From CAMWXW01 sp051650105 (GTDB lineage Bacteria; Desulfobacterota; Desulfovibrionia; Desulfovibrionales; Desulfovibrionaceae): DNA of 64,000 nucleotides. Location: contig JBOFIJ010000012.1 of NCBI GenBank assembly GCA_051650105.1, forward strand, positions 1 to 64,000. Reading direction: 5' to 3'. The position numbers and the translations under genes are program-made. Under the pieces are notes generated by a model. The model saw nothing but the letters and a program-made list of their open reading frames with translations. It made no database searches and had not been told where the DNA came from. Below, in pieces: positions 44,985 to 54,898 of the stretch (position 1 is its first letter; each line of letters starts with the position of its first letter).

Positions 44985-46700
44985 CTACTCCGATTGTTGG
45001 ACCTTTACCTGATAACCTTTTATAGTATTTCCATTCATAGTTTCTAGAACAAAATGCGCAACATCATCTGCTACTTCTACAAAAGTACAATGATCATGTA
45101 TTTCTATAGCACCTATCGATTTACCAGCTATATTTGCTTCACCTGTTATAGCACCTAAAATATCTTTTGGTGCTACTTTCAATTGTCTCCCCACATTAAA
45201 AAATAAACGAGTCATTCCTTCAGATGATGCTTTTGAACGGCGAGGAATACTGCGAGAATCCTTCTTAGCAAACGTCTTTCTTTCAGACTTGTCCCCATAT
45301 TCACGTTTAGGCCTTACTCCTGAACGAGTATTTTGATTTTTATTCACAAAATCTTTTTTCTCAACATAAGAATTAGATAATGTATCCTCTCTTTTTACAT
45401 CAAAATCTTTACCAAGTTCATTTTGTAGACATATTTTTAATAATGCGCCCGCAAGAGCCATTGGAGTGACATCCTGAGAAATCATTTCATCTAAAAGTTC
45501 CGCATATTCTGAAAGAGAATCTTCTGATAAGATATGCTTTGTCTTTTCCAAAATTTGACGAGATTTACTCGAAACAACTTCCACAACAGTTGGTATTTCT
45601 ACTTGCACTAATGGTGCTTTTGTATGACGCTTAATATCCCGTAAGCGATAGTAATCACGCTGTGTCACAAGAGTACAAGCCTTCCCTTTTCTTCCAGCCC
45701 TGCCTGTTCTTCCTATTCTATGGACATATATCTCTACATCATTTGGAAGATCAAAGTTAATAACAAGATCAATCTCATCTATATCTATACCACGCGCCGC
45801 AACGTCTGTTGCAACTAAAACATCAATCGCACCCTTTCTAAAGCGATCCATCACTCTATCTCTTTGAGTTTGACTCAAATTCCCGTGCAGTGCATCCGCA
45901 GAGTATCCCCTATTTTGTAATACTGTTGTTAAATCATCTACTCCTTTTTTTGTAGAACAAAATACAATACACCTTCTGGGATCATACACATCTAATAATC
46001 TTGAAACTGCATCACGTTTCTGATACGGCTTCACATCAAAATATATTTGCTCAACAGCTGGAACAGTTAAATTCCTGGGTGTTATAGATATAATTTCTGG
46101 ATCTTTAAGATACGATCTAGCGAGATCCAAAATAGCTGGAGGCATTGTTGCAGAAAAAAATACATATTGAGTTTGCTTAGGCATTTGAGAAAGAATAGAT
46201 TCAATATTATCTCTAAATCCCATATCAAACATTTCATCTGCTTCATCAAGAACAACACATAACACTTCAGAAAATGTAATTGTCCCTCTTTTCATATGAT
46301 CCATCACACGCCCTGGAGTTCCAACAACTATATGAACACCTCTTTGCAAAGAACGCAATTGCCTCTCTATTGGTTGACCACCATACACAGGAAGAATTTG
46401 CATTCCTTTTTTATACTTTGCTAGTGTTGAAAGCTCTTCAGAAACCTGAATTGCTAATTCTCTTGTCGGACATAAAATCACATTTTGTATTTTCTTCATT
46501 TTTACATCAATCTTCTCTAGAAGAGGAATACCAAAGGCTGCTGTCTTACCTGTGCCTGTTTGTGCCTGACCTATTAAATCCCTACCAGCCATTGCTAAAG
46601 GAATTGCTTTTTCTTGAATTGGCGATGGAGTTTCAAAACCCATCTCTGCTATTGCTTTTTCTAATTCCCTAGAAAGGGACATTTCCGAAAAAAGAGTCAT
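44985..46700 (-). CDS. deaD: DEAD-box RNA helicase (DeaD/CsdA-like)
   Basis: ATP-dependent RNA helicase used in ribosome assembly and mRNA decay, often cold-induced. Motifs in order: GFETPSPIQEKAIP (Q), AQTGTGKTAAF (I), PTRELAIQV (Ia), DEADEMFD (II), SAT (III), VATDVAARGIDI (V) and HRIGRTGRAGR (VI). After residue 380 comes a linker with a Lys/Arg-rich low-complexity part and then a DbpA-like RNA-binding domain (TRLFFNVGRQLKVAPKDILGAI...). 571 residues, in range. ATG at 46700 with GAGGATG upstream. First gene of a unit with galE. Confidence 0.9.
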   Translation of the reverse strand: MTLFSEMSLSRELEKAIAEMGFETPSPIQEKAIPLAMAGRDLIGQAQTGTGKTAAFGIPLLEKIDVKMKKIQNVILCPTRELAIQVSEELSTLAKYKKGMQILPVYGGQPIERQLRSLQRGVHIVVGTPGRVMDHMKRGTITFSEVLCVVLDEADEMFDMGFRDNIESILSQMPKQTQYVFFSATMPPAILDLARSYLKDPEIISITPRNLTVPAVEQIYFDVKPYQKRDAVSRLLDVYDPRRCIVFCSTKKGVDDLTTVLQNRGYSADALHGNLSQTQRDRVMDRFRKGAIDVLVATDVAARGIDIDEIDLVINFDLPNDVEIYVHRIGRTGRAGRKGKACTLVTQRDYYRLRDIKRHTKAPLVQVEIPTVVEVVSSKSRQILEKTKHILSEDSLSEYAELLDEMISQDVTPMALAGALLKICLQNELGKDFDVKREDTLSNSYVEKKDFVNKNQNTRSGVRPKREYGDKSERKTFAKKDSRSIPRRSKASSEGMTRLFFNVGRQLKVAPKDILGAITGEANIAGKSIGAIEIHDHCTFVEVADDVAHFVLETMNGNTIKGYQVKVQQSE

Positions 46701-46735
46701 AATATCATCCTCACTTTATCCACAGCAACGCTCCG

Positions 46736-47623
46736 CTACTGTTTTGTTACTTTATATGAAATAGTAGAATATTCCGACAATATCTTACGAACTATAGAAA
46801 CAAACGACACCTCGTCCTCAATTGTAAAAAACCACTTAACTACGTACCCATCCTCTACTAAACCTAATTTTTCTAATTTCACATCATATATACTTGAAGC
46901 ATATTTCTCAAAAGACTGCGTAAGAGAAGAAATATCATTCTGACTCTCAAGACCAAACACTTCTATCTCATACGTTATAGATTGTATTTTTGCACTCTTT
47001 TCTTTCTTCCAATATTCACTCCATAAATCCACCCAAAGTGTTCTTAATGCCAAATTATTATAAGAATACTGCCAAGTATCCCAAGAAAGAATGCCAGAGT
47101 ATTTTGATCCTTGTTCCTTCCAAAAAAATAACTTAATTGGAGATGAAGGAACCCGCACCAAACCAAAAATTCCTTCCAGAAGAAGAAGGTCTTCTCCCGA
47201 TACGGGAGCTTCTCCAACGAGTTCATAATGCAACGGACTATTTCTTGTATAAAATGCTCCAATATCTTGCAATTCTTTCTTTATTTTTTTTTCGTTTATA
47301 AAGATATCTACAGATAAAATTTCCTTATATCTTGTCAAAGGCATTACACTATCTAGTGGACCTACTTCGGCATAAGCCTCAACATATTCTAAAAAAGAAT
47401 CTTTAAAAAAATAAAACATCGACTGGTACTGCCTACCCTCAAAGGCTATCCCCAATATATTTGAAGCACTCTCCACAACAGCATATAAAAATAATGCATC
47501 TAATGCTTTTTCCTTCTCTCCTATTGCTGTTCCCTGACCCCATTCTAAAGAATATTCCTTCGCACTTACAACATAAGGAAAAAAAATCATTATAAAAAGC
47601 AGTAAAGCACTTACTTTATACAT
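46736..47623 (-). CDS. Secreted or periplasmic protein of unknown function
   Basis: 295 residues with a clear Sec signal peptide (MYKVSALLLFIMIFFPYVVSAKE, cleavage after SA near residue 21). I do not recognise the family. The mature part is acidic and aromatic-rich, with no cysteines or membrane segments. The C-terminal 90 residues (TYEIEVFGLE... to ISYKVTKQ) show alternating beta/alpha patterning like small ferredoxin-fold domains, seen twice. Position: minus strand, upstream of the helicase gene (35 bp), so possibly co-transcribed. GGATAG is the only weak ribosome site before its ATG. Confidence 0.6.
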   Translation of the reverse strand: MYKVSALLLFIMIFFPYVVSAKEYSLEWGQGTAIGEKEKALDALFLYAVVESASNILGIAFEGRQYQSMFYFFKDSFLEYVEAYAEVGPLDSVMPLTRYKEILSVDIFINEKKIKKELQDIGAFYTRNSPLHYELVGEAPVSGEDLLLLEGIFGLVRVPSSPIKLFFWKEQGSKYSGILSWDTWQYSYNNLALRTLWVDLWSEYWKKEKSAKIQSITYEIEVFGLESQNDISSLTQSFEKYASSIYDVKLEKLGLVEDGYVVKWFFTIEDEVSFVSIVRKILSEYSTISYKVTKQ

Positions 47624-47766
47624 TTATGCTATCCATCACTCTATCTAGGGTAGAGTAAAAAATCCTATAATAAAAACTGCAAAAAAGCAAGTTCTTTCAC
47701 ACTCTTTTTTATCCTGCATAAAATAACTACACACATCACACAACATAAGCACTCTTACTATAATAT

Positions 47767-48981
47767 TCAATCTTGAGATAAAGAAAATGCTTCGTGTAAT
47801 GAACGTACAGCTAATTCAAAATATTTTTCTGAAACTAAACACGATATTTTAATCTCAGACGTATTAATTAATAAAATAGGAATCCCTTCTTCTGCAAGAA
47901 CACAAAACATCGTGCTCGCAACACCAGCATGGTTTCTCATCCCTAAACCAACAACAGAAACCTTAGCCAAATTTTCCTCATGTGTAATTTCTGGATTACC
48001 AAGTAATTCCTTAAGCAAAAACATTAATTCCAATGTCTTTGGAATATCATTTTTAGAAAGAGAAAACGTAATATCTATTGTATCCTTTATAATATTTTGA
48101 ACTATCATATCAACTACAATATTAGCATCGGATAATGCTTTAAATATCACAATTAATGGACGAGCATTATCAGAAATACCTCGCACAGAAATCATCGCTT
48201 GATCTTTATCATATGCAACACCAGAAACAGATAACGATTCCATAATATCTTCCTCATTAATTAAAAATGTCCCCTCATTATCGGAAAACGTTGAACGCAC
48301 ATACAAAGGAACATTATAACGTTTTGCGAACACAACCGAACGTATCTGAAGTACTTTTGCACCCATGCTCGCCATTTCTAGAATTTCATCATAGGCTATA
48401 TAATCTAATTTTCTTGCAGAAGAACAAATATTAGGATCTGTTGTAAAAATACCTTCCACATCTGTATATATCTCACAAGGAGAAGAATCAAGAGCAGCAG
48501 CAATTGCCACGGCACTTGTGTCCGAACCTCCCCTGCCTAATGTCGTTATTCTACCAGATTCTGTCACACCTTGAAAACCTGTTACCACAAGAACATCATG
48601 ATCCTTAAGTGCCTCATAAATGACATCTACATGTATTTTTTTAATTCTAGAATATCCATACTCTTCTGTTGTTATTATAGGAATTTGAAAACCTGTTAAT
48701 GACCGTGCCGATAAACCTGCATCATGCAATAATAGAGAAAATAATGCAACCGCCACTTGTTCACCAGTAGAAACAAGAAGATCTTGTTCGGCCATATTCG
48801 GTGTACAAGACCATTCTTTCGATAAAGCCAATAACCTATTAGTTTCACCAGACATTGCTGATAAAACAACCACCACCTTATAACCCTGACCTGTTGCACG
48901 CAAAACCTTCTTAAGCACATTATTCATACAAGACAAATTCGCTACAGAAGTACCACCAAATTTTTGTACTAAAATTCTCAT
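47767..48981 (-). CDS. lysC: Aspartate kinase
   Basis: Catalyses the first step from aspartate to Lys, Thr, Met and diaminopimelate, needed for the cell wall. QKFGGTSVANLSCM at residues 6-19, LSAMSGETNRL, TLGRGGSDTSAVAIAAAL near 150 and IYTDVEGIFTTDPN near 170 are family motifs. Two ACT domains fill about 265-404 for feedback control. 404 residues, monofunctional form. It starts 12 bp after tsaE and ends the trkA-trkH-GNAT-tsaE series, so it is probably in the same long transcript. Confidence 0.93.
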   Translation of the reverse strand: MRILVQKFGGTSVANLSCMNNVLKKVLRATGQGYKVVVVLSAMSGETNRLLALSKEWSCTPNMAEQDLLVSTGEQVAVALFSLLLHDAGLSARSLTGFQIPIITTEEYGYSRIKKIHVDVIYEALKDHDVLVVTGFQGVTESGRITTLGRGGSDTSAVAIAAALDSSPCEIYTDVEGIFTTDPNICSSARKLDYIAYDEILEMASMGAKVLQIRSVVFAKRYNVPLYVRSTFSDNEGTFLINEEDIMESLSVSGVAYDKDQAMISVRGISDNARPLIVIFKALSDANIVVDMIVQNIIKDTIDITFSLSKNDIPKTLELMFLLKELLGNPEITHEENLAKVSVVGLGMRNHAGVASTMFCVLAEEGIPILLINTSEIKISCLVSEKYFELAVRSLHEAFSLSQD

Positions 48982-48993
48982 ACCATACTCTTT

Positions 48994-49470
48994 TTATAGC
49001 ATTTTCTCTACTATTTCCTCTAACAGAACACTCTCTGCACACTTGATATCAATAAGAATATTTCTTTTTTTTTCAGACTCTAAGCTAAATAGTATACGTA
49101 TCTTTCTCATAATATTCAAGTTCTTTGGCAATAAATCTGCCCACTCTATAATAAAAATACCCTCCTCTTCAAAAAGTTCTTCCATCTCCTCTCCTAGTAC
49201 AAAACCCTCCTGCAACCTATACAAATCCATATGAATACATCTTGGTATCGTCGGATATACATTATATAACGAAAAACTTGGGCTCGATATCTCAGCATTG
49301 TCTGAACCATCAAAAAACTCAACAAAGGCTCTCGTAAATGTTGTTTTACCCACTCCATACCCACCTATAAGTTCAACCCAATATATCCTCTCTCTCTCTA
49401 CTATACTCGCAAGTATCTTAGCTAATTTTATTGTTTCTTTTACAGAATTTGTAGTTATTATTTGTGACAT
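48994..49470 (-). CDS. tsaE: tRNA t6A synthesis ATPase TsaE
   Basis: P-loop protein required with TsaB, TsaC and TsaD to make N6-threonylcarbamoyladenosine at position 37 of ANN-decoding tRNAs. Walker A LIGGYGVGKTTFTRAF near residues 38-53, SSPSFSLYNVY near 78 and FIIEWADLLP (TsaE signature) near 107. 158 residues, typical. It is 3 bp past the GNAT gene stop, so coupled to it. TsaB and RimI-type genes commonly neighbour tsaE, which fits the GNAT gene upstream. Confidence 0.88.
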   Translation of the reverse strand: MSQIITTNSVKETIKLAKILASIVERERIYWVELIGGYGVGKTTFTRAFVEFFDGSDNAEISSPSFSLYNVYPTIPRCIHMDLYRLQEGFVLGEEMEELFEEEGIFIIEWADLLPKNLNIMRKIRILFSLESEKKRNILIDIKCAESVLLEEIVEKML

Positions 49471-49473
49471 GTA

Positions 49474-50016
49474 CTACTCTTTTTTTACCCTATATACCAC
49501 TTCATATAACCGTTTCACTATGTCTGAAACACTCCCAGAAAGTCCCCCATATGACATAAGATAAAAAGGAAATTCTATGTCCTCTGATTTCAGTGGCGGA
49601 AGAAGATAGTCTACATCCAATATACTCCAACCTAATTTCTCATAAAATGAAATCCTACGCTTTGCCATATGTGAATCTTTCACCAATTCTGGAATCTCTA
49701 CTTCACATATCGCCGGAGAATATTTTTGCAATAATGTCAAAAAAATACTAGAGGCTAACCCTTTTCCTCGCTTTTCCTCTTTTATTGCTACATACTCAAA
49801 AAAAGAAAATGATATACAATCCCACACTGAGAAAAAACCCACAAATTCAGCATCTTCATAAATACCATGAAATGTACATACTCCATCTTCTTTCCATAAA
49901 GACTCTATCGCCGCAAGAGATCTACGCTCCACTTCAGGAAATGCAGATAAATATAAATTAATAACATTTTCTCTATCTTCTCTCTCTTCATAGGAAATTT
50001 TTTGTGTACACAACAT
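49474..50016 (-). CDS. GNAT-family N-acetyltransferase
   Basis: 180-residue acetyl-CoA-dependent acetyltransferase. EYVAIKEEKRGKGLASSIFL contains the R-x-x-G-x-A/G acetyl-CoA pyrophosphate motif, and KRRISFYEKLGW is the conserved C-terminal GNAT helix with its Tyr. The frame opens at 50118 inside trkH, but the ATG at 50016 has AAAGGA 6 nt before it and lies 14 bp after the trkH stop, so I use it. Its place before tsaE invites comparison with RimI, but the sequence is not clearly RimI; the substrate is unknown. Confidence 0.75.
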   Translation of the reverse strand: MLCTQKISYEEREDRENVINLYLSAFPEVERRSLAAIESLWKEDGVCTFHGIYEDAEFVGFFSVWDCISFSFFEYVAIKEEKRGKGLASSIFLTLLQKYSPAICEVEIPELVKDSHMAKRRISFYEKLGWSILDVDYLLPPLKSEDIEFPFYLMSYGGLSGSVSDIVKRLYEVVYRVKKE

Positions 50017-50030
50017 TACTAAATCCTTTA

Positions 50031-51482
50031 TTACTTTTTCCAAAATAATGGATACAAAAGAACTAAAACAGTATACAACTCTAAACGACCGACTAACATC
50101 ATAAAGGACAATATCCATTTTGCTATACTCGGAAAATGAGCAAAATTTTCTGTTGGCCCAATAGAGCCAAGGCCAGGACCAACATTACTAACTGCTGTTA
50201 TAGACGCGGTAAGTGCTGTTAATATATCTACATTTGTTGCTGTTATTAATAATGTTCCTACCATAATTATCGTCATATACAAAACAGAGAATTGAGCAAC
50301 TGCTTGGCCTATATCTTCTGTTAAAGAAACTCCTTTTATTTTGACAACTCGAACAGCTTGTGGATGAATTTTCGTAAGAAAGGATATTGACGAAAATTTT
50401 GACAATATAAGAATCCTAATAACTTTCATACCCCCAGCTGTTGAACCAGCACACCCTCCTACAAACATAATAGATAATATTATTGATTGCGCAAGCGGAG
50501 GCCATATTTCATAATTCCCCGTTGCAAAACCCGTTGTTGTGATAATAGAAATAACTTGAAAAAATACAATCCTCACATTTTCTTCAAACGTTGAATAAAG
50601 TGCCTCTGGTAAAAACTGAAAACTACTCACTATACAACACGTTGCAAGAAATATAATTGATACATAAAGACGCACTTCTGCATCCTGAAAAATTTTTTTT
50701 ATTCCCACACCTGTGTATGCAAAAAATAATAATACAAAATTAATACCTGACAAAAACATAAAAACAACGAGCGTCCATTGTATTGATGAAGAAAACTCCA
50801 TTATAGAAGTATTCTTTGTAGAAAAACCGCCCGTCGAGATTGTTGTGAAAGAATGAGTAATGGCATCAAAAATATTCATCCCTAAAAAATATAATATCCC
50901 AGCACACAATATAGACAGTAATACATATCCCTTCCACAAAAACAACGCTGTATCTCTCAACCGAGGCTTAACTTTATCTTTCACTATACCAGGAACTTCT
51001 GCCTGAAATACCTGCATTACATTTGTGCCTAAAAAAGGAAGAATAGCTATACTGAACACAACTATACCCATTCCACCTATCCACTGTGTACAAGCTCTCC
51101 AAAATAACAAAGACGGTGGCAAACTTTCTATATCTTGTATTATGCTTGCCCCTGTCGTCGAAAAACCAGAACTCGATTCAAACACAGCATCTGTAAAGGA
51201 AATAACACCACTAAAAAAATATGGAAATGCCCCAAACAATGCTAAAAATATCCATAATAAAGCAACAATTAACATACCTTCTTTTGGAGATACGCCCTTA
51301 TTTTCATCTTTTTTTACCACTGTACAAGAAAAACCCAATATAAACGTAATAAAAGCGCTTATAATAAACGAAAACACCTGACCATCATCGTATAACAAAC
51401 TTACTACAATAGGCAATATTTTCGTTAAACTTAAACAACAAAGCAATATCCCCAACACATGAAACACTATTTTATACGACAT
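50031..51482 (-). CDS. trkH: Trk potassium uptake membrane protein TrkH
   Basis: K+-translocating subunit of the Trk system, 483 residues with four M1-pore-M2 repeats. Pore-loop segments visible: SSSGFSTTGAS, FTTISTGGFSTKN, IITTTGFATGNYEIWPP and AVSNVGPGLGSIGPTENF. MLVGRLELYTVLVLLYPLFW ends the protein as in homologues. The ATG at 51482 has AGGTG about 7 nt upstream and lies 13 bp after trkA, so the two are co-expressed. A 16-codon upstream extension overlaps trkA and is rejected. Confidence 0.93.
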   Translation of the reverse strand: MSYKIVFHVLGILLCCLSLTKILPIVVSLLYDDGQVFSFIISAFITFILGFSCTVVKKDENKGVSPKEGMLIVALLWIFLALFGAFPYFFSGVISFTDAVFESSSGFSTTGASIIQDIESLPPSLLFWRACTQWIGGMGIVVFSIAILPFLGTNVMQVFQAEVPGIVKDKVKPRLRDTALFLWKGYVLLSILCAGILYFLGMNIFDAITHSFTTISTGGFSTKNTSIMEFSSSIQWTLVVFMFLSGINFVLLFFAYTGVGIKKIFQDAEVRLYVSIIFLATCCIVSSFQFLPEALYSTFEENVRIVFFQVISIITTTGFATGNYEIWPPLAQSIILSIMFVGGCAGSTAGGMKVIRILILSKFSSISFLTKIHPQAVRVVKIKGVSLTEDIGQAVAQFSVLYMTIIMVGTLLITATNVDILTALTASITAVSNVGPGLGSIGPTENFAHFPSIAKWILSFMMLVGRLELYTVLVLLYPLFWKK

Positions 51483-51495
51483 AATAACACCTGCG

Positions 51496-52884
51496 TTAGG
51501 ATGAAAACAATTTATCCACTTCCGGAACAACAGTTCTATCAGCCATTAACAAAACCCTTGAACCAATTTCTAAAACAGTATCTCCCTGAGCCATAATAAC
51601 ACCAATATCTTTAATTAAAGCAAGAATAATACATTTATCTGGCAACGCTATCTCAGATATTACCTTATTAGCTATTGATAATGTCGATGTAACAATAAAT
51701 TCTAATGCCTCTGCTGCATCATCCCCCACTGAAATAGAAGAAATAACTCGACCCCTTCGTATACAATTTAAAATAGTATTCACAGCAGAAAGTCTCGGTG
51801 TAATTGTATGTTCTATACCAACAAGATGCGCTAAAGAAATATATGATCTCTTATCCAACCGACACACTGTATCTTTAATACCCAAAGAATGGGCTAAAAG
51901 ACAAGCAATTAAATTATTCTCCTCATCTCCAGTAAGAGATATAAAAGCATCTATCTCTGAAGGAGCCAAACCCTCTAAAACACTTTCATCTGTTGCATCT
52001 CCACCTATGACAAGAGCCTTATCTAAATGTTCTGCTAAAAAATGCGCCCTTTCATTGTTAATTTCAAGTAATTTTATTGATGCTATCCCCAATGATTCCA
52101 ACTCTTTAGCTAATTTAAACCCTACGTTTCCCCCGCCAGCTATAATAACATTTTTTATAGAACACGCCTCTTTACCCATAGACTTTAACATGGGGGCTAT
52201 ACCCTTCTCCGTGAAAGAAAAATAGACATGGTCATTTTCCTGCAGCACACTACTGCCTTTTGGAATGTATAACTTACCATTTCTATTAATAGCAGCAATA
52301 ATAAATTCATGATTATCAAAAAAAACCCTTGTCTCACGCAAGGGAACACCCAAAAGGGGACCCTCTGTAACATGAAAGCAAGCTAATTTAACTTGACCAT
52401 TCATAAATTCAGAATATTCGTTCAATCCTGGTAATGAAAGAGAACGCACAATACTTTTGACAACAGATTCTTCAGGATTTATAAAGGCTGTTAATGTGGG
52501 GACAATCTCTTTAAATTTGGGGTATAAAGGAACAACATCTTGCTCTCTAATACGAACTATTTTTGATACCAACGGATTAAGAACATGGGATAAAAAACAC
52601 ACAGACATATTGAGAACATCACTATTAGTAACAGCAATAATAACAGAAGCATCTTCTATACCAGCATCCAACAGTACTCTGGAAGAAAAAGCATCCGCCA
52701 CAATAGTCTGTACATCTATACTAGAAACAATACCACGCAAGCGACTCTCATTTGTATCTATAACAACAACATTTTTTCCCTCTAAGGCAAGACGCTTAGA
52801 AACATAATATCCAACTTGACCAGCACCAATTACAATAATCCTGTCTCTCTTAACTTTAGAACGTAACGAACCAGTGAAAAACAT
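51496..52884 (-). CDS. trkA: Trk system NAD-binding regulator TrkA
   Basis: Peripheral cytoplasmic regulator of TrkH. It has the full two-module form: RCK_N with VIGAGQVGYYVSKRLA (about residues 19-34) plus RCK_C, then a second RCK_N with IIAGGGNVGFKLAKELE near 230 plus RCK_C. 462 residues, normal. Three possible starts lie within 10 bp (GTG 52893, ATG 52890, ATG 52884); AGGGG is best spaced for 52884. It follows rpsT after 38 bp with no terminator, so it may share the rpsT promoter. Confidence 0.9.
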   Translation of the reverse strand: MFFTGSLRSKVKRDRIIVIGAGQVGYYVSKRLALEGKNVVVIDTNESRLRGIVSSIDVQTIVADAFSSRVLLDAGIEDASVIIAVTNSDVLNMSVCFLSHVLNPLVSKIVRIREQDVVPLYPKFKEIVPTLTAFINPEESVVKSIVRSLSLPGLNEYSEFMNGQVKLACFHVTEGPLLGVPLRETRVFFDNHEFIIAAINRNGKLYIPKGSSVLQENDHVYFSFTEKGIAPMLKSMGKEACSIKNVIIAGGGNVGFKLAKELESLGIASIKLLEINNERAHFLAEHLDKALVIGGDATDESVLEGLAPSEIDAFISLTGDEENNLIACLLAHSLGIKDTVCRLDKRSYISLAHLVGIEHTITPRLSAVNTILNCIRRGRVISSISVGDDAAEALEFIVTSTLSIANKVISEIALPDKCIILALIKDIGVIMAQGDTVLEIGSRVLLMADRTVVPEVDKLFSS

Positions 52885-52922
52885 AACCATCACCCCTGCG
52901 TCATATATTACGTAAAAAGAAA

Positions 52923-53192
52923 TTATGCTGAGAGTTTATTTATTGCTTTTGCTAAACGAGATGTTTTTCTTGCTGCTTTTTTCCAATGAATAACAGATTT
53001 ACTCGCTGCTTTTGAAAGAAGAGAAGCAACTCTTGATAATTTTTGCGACGATTCCTCTTTACTACTTTTTTGCGTCACACTAAGAGAAAGATCTTTAATA
53101 ACATTCTTAATACGTGTCCTAGTAGATTTATTACGTGCCCCGCGCTTAATGCTTTGTTTATGCCTTTTAATTGCCGATTTATGATTAGCCAA
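52923..53192 (-). CDS. rpsT: 30S ribosomal protein S20
   Basis: 16S rRNA-binding primary assembly protein of the small subunit, 89 residues, Lys/Arg-rich: ANHKSAIKRHKQSIKRGARN, then NVIKDL and an Ala/Lys-rich end (IHWKKAARKTSRLAKAIN). The start is TTG at 53192, giving (M)ANHKSAIKRH as in other S20 proteins, with a strong GGAGGG 5-6 nt before it; a longer frame from 53204 would start on the Shine-Dalgarno itself. The TTG start fits the known low-efficiency start of some rpsT genes. Own promoter upstream; trkA follows closely. Confidence 0.92.
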   Translation of the reverse strand: MANHKSAIKRHKQSIKRGARNKSTRTRIKNVIKDLSLSVTQKSSKEESSQKLSRVASLLSKAASKSVIHWKKAARKTSRLAKAINKLSA

Positions 53193-53251
53193 AATTCCCT
53201 CCAAAAACTACAGATAACGTTATATCATACACAACATAAATACATCCTCTG

Positions 53252-53280
53252 TATATACCCTCTACACAAAAAAATGTCAA
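53252..53280 (-). promoter_or_regulatory. rpsT promoter
   Basis: On the minus strand, perfect TTGACA (53280-53275) and TATATA (53257-53252) with a 17-bp spacer; leader about 50 nt before the TTG start. Confidence 0.65.
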
Positions 53281-53305
53281 GACTTTTATTCTTCCTTTAA
53301 CTCTT

Positions 53306-53320
53306 TGGAATAGCTATTGA
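53306..53320 (+). promoter_or_regulatory. Possible sigma54-type promoter of the flagellar operon
   Basis: TGGAAT-N5-TTGA with 10 nt between the GG and GA pairs, about 25 nt ahead of the fliK ATG. The -12 has GA instead of the nearly invariant GC, so the call is weak; its place before a hook-stage flagellar gene is the main reason to note it. Confidence 0.25.
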
Positions 53321-53345
53321 AATACCTCATAGCAAGGAGAATAGT

Positions 53346-54869
53346 ATGCAAATTATTCCACAAAATGGGTATACCAGTCCTATGTCTATTATAGATACAA
53401 AGAAGAAAGATATGCCCTCTTTTTCTTTACAGTCTTTCACAAGCTACATTCCTAAGAGTATCACAACTCCTGATATTCTAGAAAAAAATCAAGATCTCGC
53501 TATAAAAAACAAGAATACTATTCCAGCAGGCCTTCTTCTCACACAAGAAGAGGCATTGCGATTACGTAATGAATTACTTGATAAGAAAAAAATTACGCAA
53601 GAAGAAGCAAATGCACTTTCCTATATGTTTACGTTCCAAGGTCCACACACTCTTAATTCCATTCTTGAAGGAATTACCGAAGCTGGAAAAGGTTTATACA
53701 ATCTCTCTCCTGAAGAACACGTAGAAGTACAAAGGCTATTACAAGATCTTGAACTTTCACAAGAAGATATCTCAAATTTCTTACAATATATGAATACATT
53801 TTCTTATAAAGAAGCTTGGTCTCTCATTTCTTCCTTCAAAAACCCTGCTCAAGAAGAACTTTTTAACCAATCACTTCCTCTTTTAAAGAAACTTTTTCTT
53901 GGTGAATCTCAGAATATACATTCTTTTTCTGAAAAAACAATGCTTTCCCAAGATGACGCCTCAAAAATTACTCAAGAAATTACGGATAGCCTCACGAAAC
54001 ATTCAACAAACCCAGACATTGTTAAAGAAAACATTTTTGCAGAACTAGAAATCCTCTTACAAGAAAGAGAAAAATTTTCCTCTTTTTTAGAACACAGTTC
54101 ACAAAAAGAAAGTCTTTTTATGCAAGCAGAACGATTTTCAAAAATACATTCAATGACAGAAAATACGCACACCCAATTTACAGACCCTCTTTCTACAAAA
54201 CATTCTTCTGATTTTGATAACGAAGAAAATACTCAAATCTCTCAGTATGTCTCAAAGAATCTTTTATCATCAGAAGATAGCAGTACACAAATGGATTTCA
54301 ATGGAGACACGTCCCCTGAAAAAGAAAGAGCATTTGCCCATATTCTTTTTCCAAAAAATACACAAATTCTCTCTGGTTCTAAAAATACAGAAGTCTCCTT
54401 TACTAAAGAATTACAAAAGAATATTTTTACTCTAGTAGAAAATGGCTTTGTAGAAATGAAAAATGAAAAAATGACATCGTTGCTTCTTCAAATAAAACCA
54501 AATGATTTAGGAACTATTTTACTATCACTACAATTTCAAGATGGAAAAATTTCTGCTCTTCTCAAACCAGAACAATATGATGTCACAAAATTACTTGAAA
54601 AATCAATCCCCTCTCTTTCAAAATCTTTTGAAGAACAGGGCATAAAAGTAGATTCCATTATTGTTGCACAAAAAGAACACTCTTTTGATCAACAACAAAA
54701 TCTCTACAATCAATTCTTTCAAAAAAATCACCAACAAAATACTGAACAAAATATAAAAGATTCTTTACGAATTGGAAGATTACGAAATATCTTACATAAT
54801 GCACATACAGCTCAAGATATTTCTATTAAAATCCATTCCCCTGAAAGAATACTACATAAAATTGTGTAA
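53346..54869 (+). CDS. fliK: Flagellar hook-length control protein FliK
   Basis: Molecular ruler and export-specificity switch regulator of the flagellar type III apparatus, 507 residues. The N-terminal 330 residues are divergent, helical and Gln/Glu/Ser-rich, as usual for the ruler part. The conserved C-terminal switch domain is about residues 370-440: LLQIKPNDLGTILLSLQFQDG and LKPEQYDVTKLLEKSIPSLSK, then a Gln/Asn-rich tail. ATG at 53346 with AAGGAG about 6 nt upstream. First gene of fliK-flgD-flgE (29 and 84 bp gaps). Confidence 0.82.
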   Translation: MQIIPQNGYTSPMSIIDTKKKDMPSFSLQSFTSYIPKSITTPDILEKNQDLAIKNKNTIPAGLLLTQEEALRLRNELLDKKKITQEEANALSYMFTFQGPHTLNSILEGITEAGKGLYNLSPEEHVEVQRLLQDLELSQEDISNFLQYMNTFSYKEAWSLISSFKNPAQEELFNQSLPLLKKLFLGESQNIHSFSEKTMLSQDDASKITQEITDSLTKHSTNPDIVKENIFAELEILLQEREKFSSFLEHSSQKESLFMQAERFSKIHSMTENTHTQFTDPLSTKHSSDFDNEENTQISQYVSKNLLSSEDSSTQMDFNGDTSPEKERAFAHILFPKNTQILSGSKNTEVSFTKELQKNIFTLVENGFVEMKNEKMTSLLLQIKPNDLGTILLSLQFQDGKISALLKPEQYDVTKLLEKSIPSLSKSFEEQGIKVDSIIVAQKEHSFDQQQNLYNQFFQKNHQQNTEQNIKDSLRIGRLRNILHNAHTAQDISIKIHSPERILHKIV

Positions 54870-54898
54870 AATATTCACTCTAAAAGGAAATAACAAAT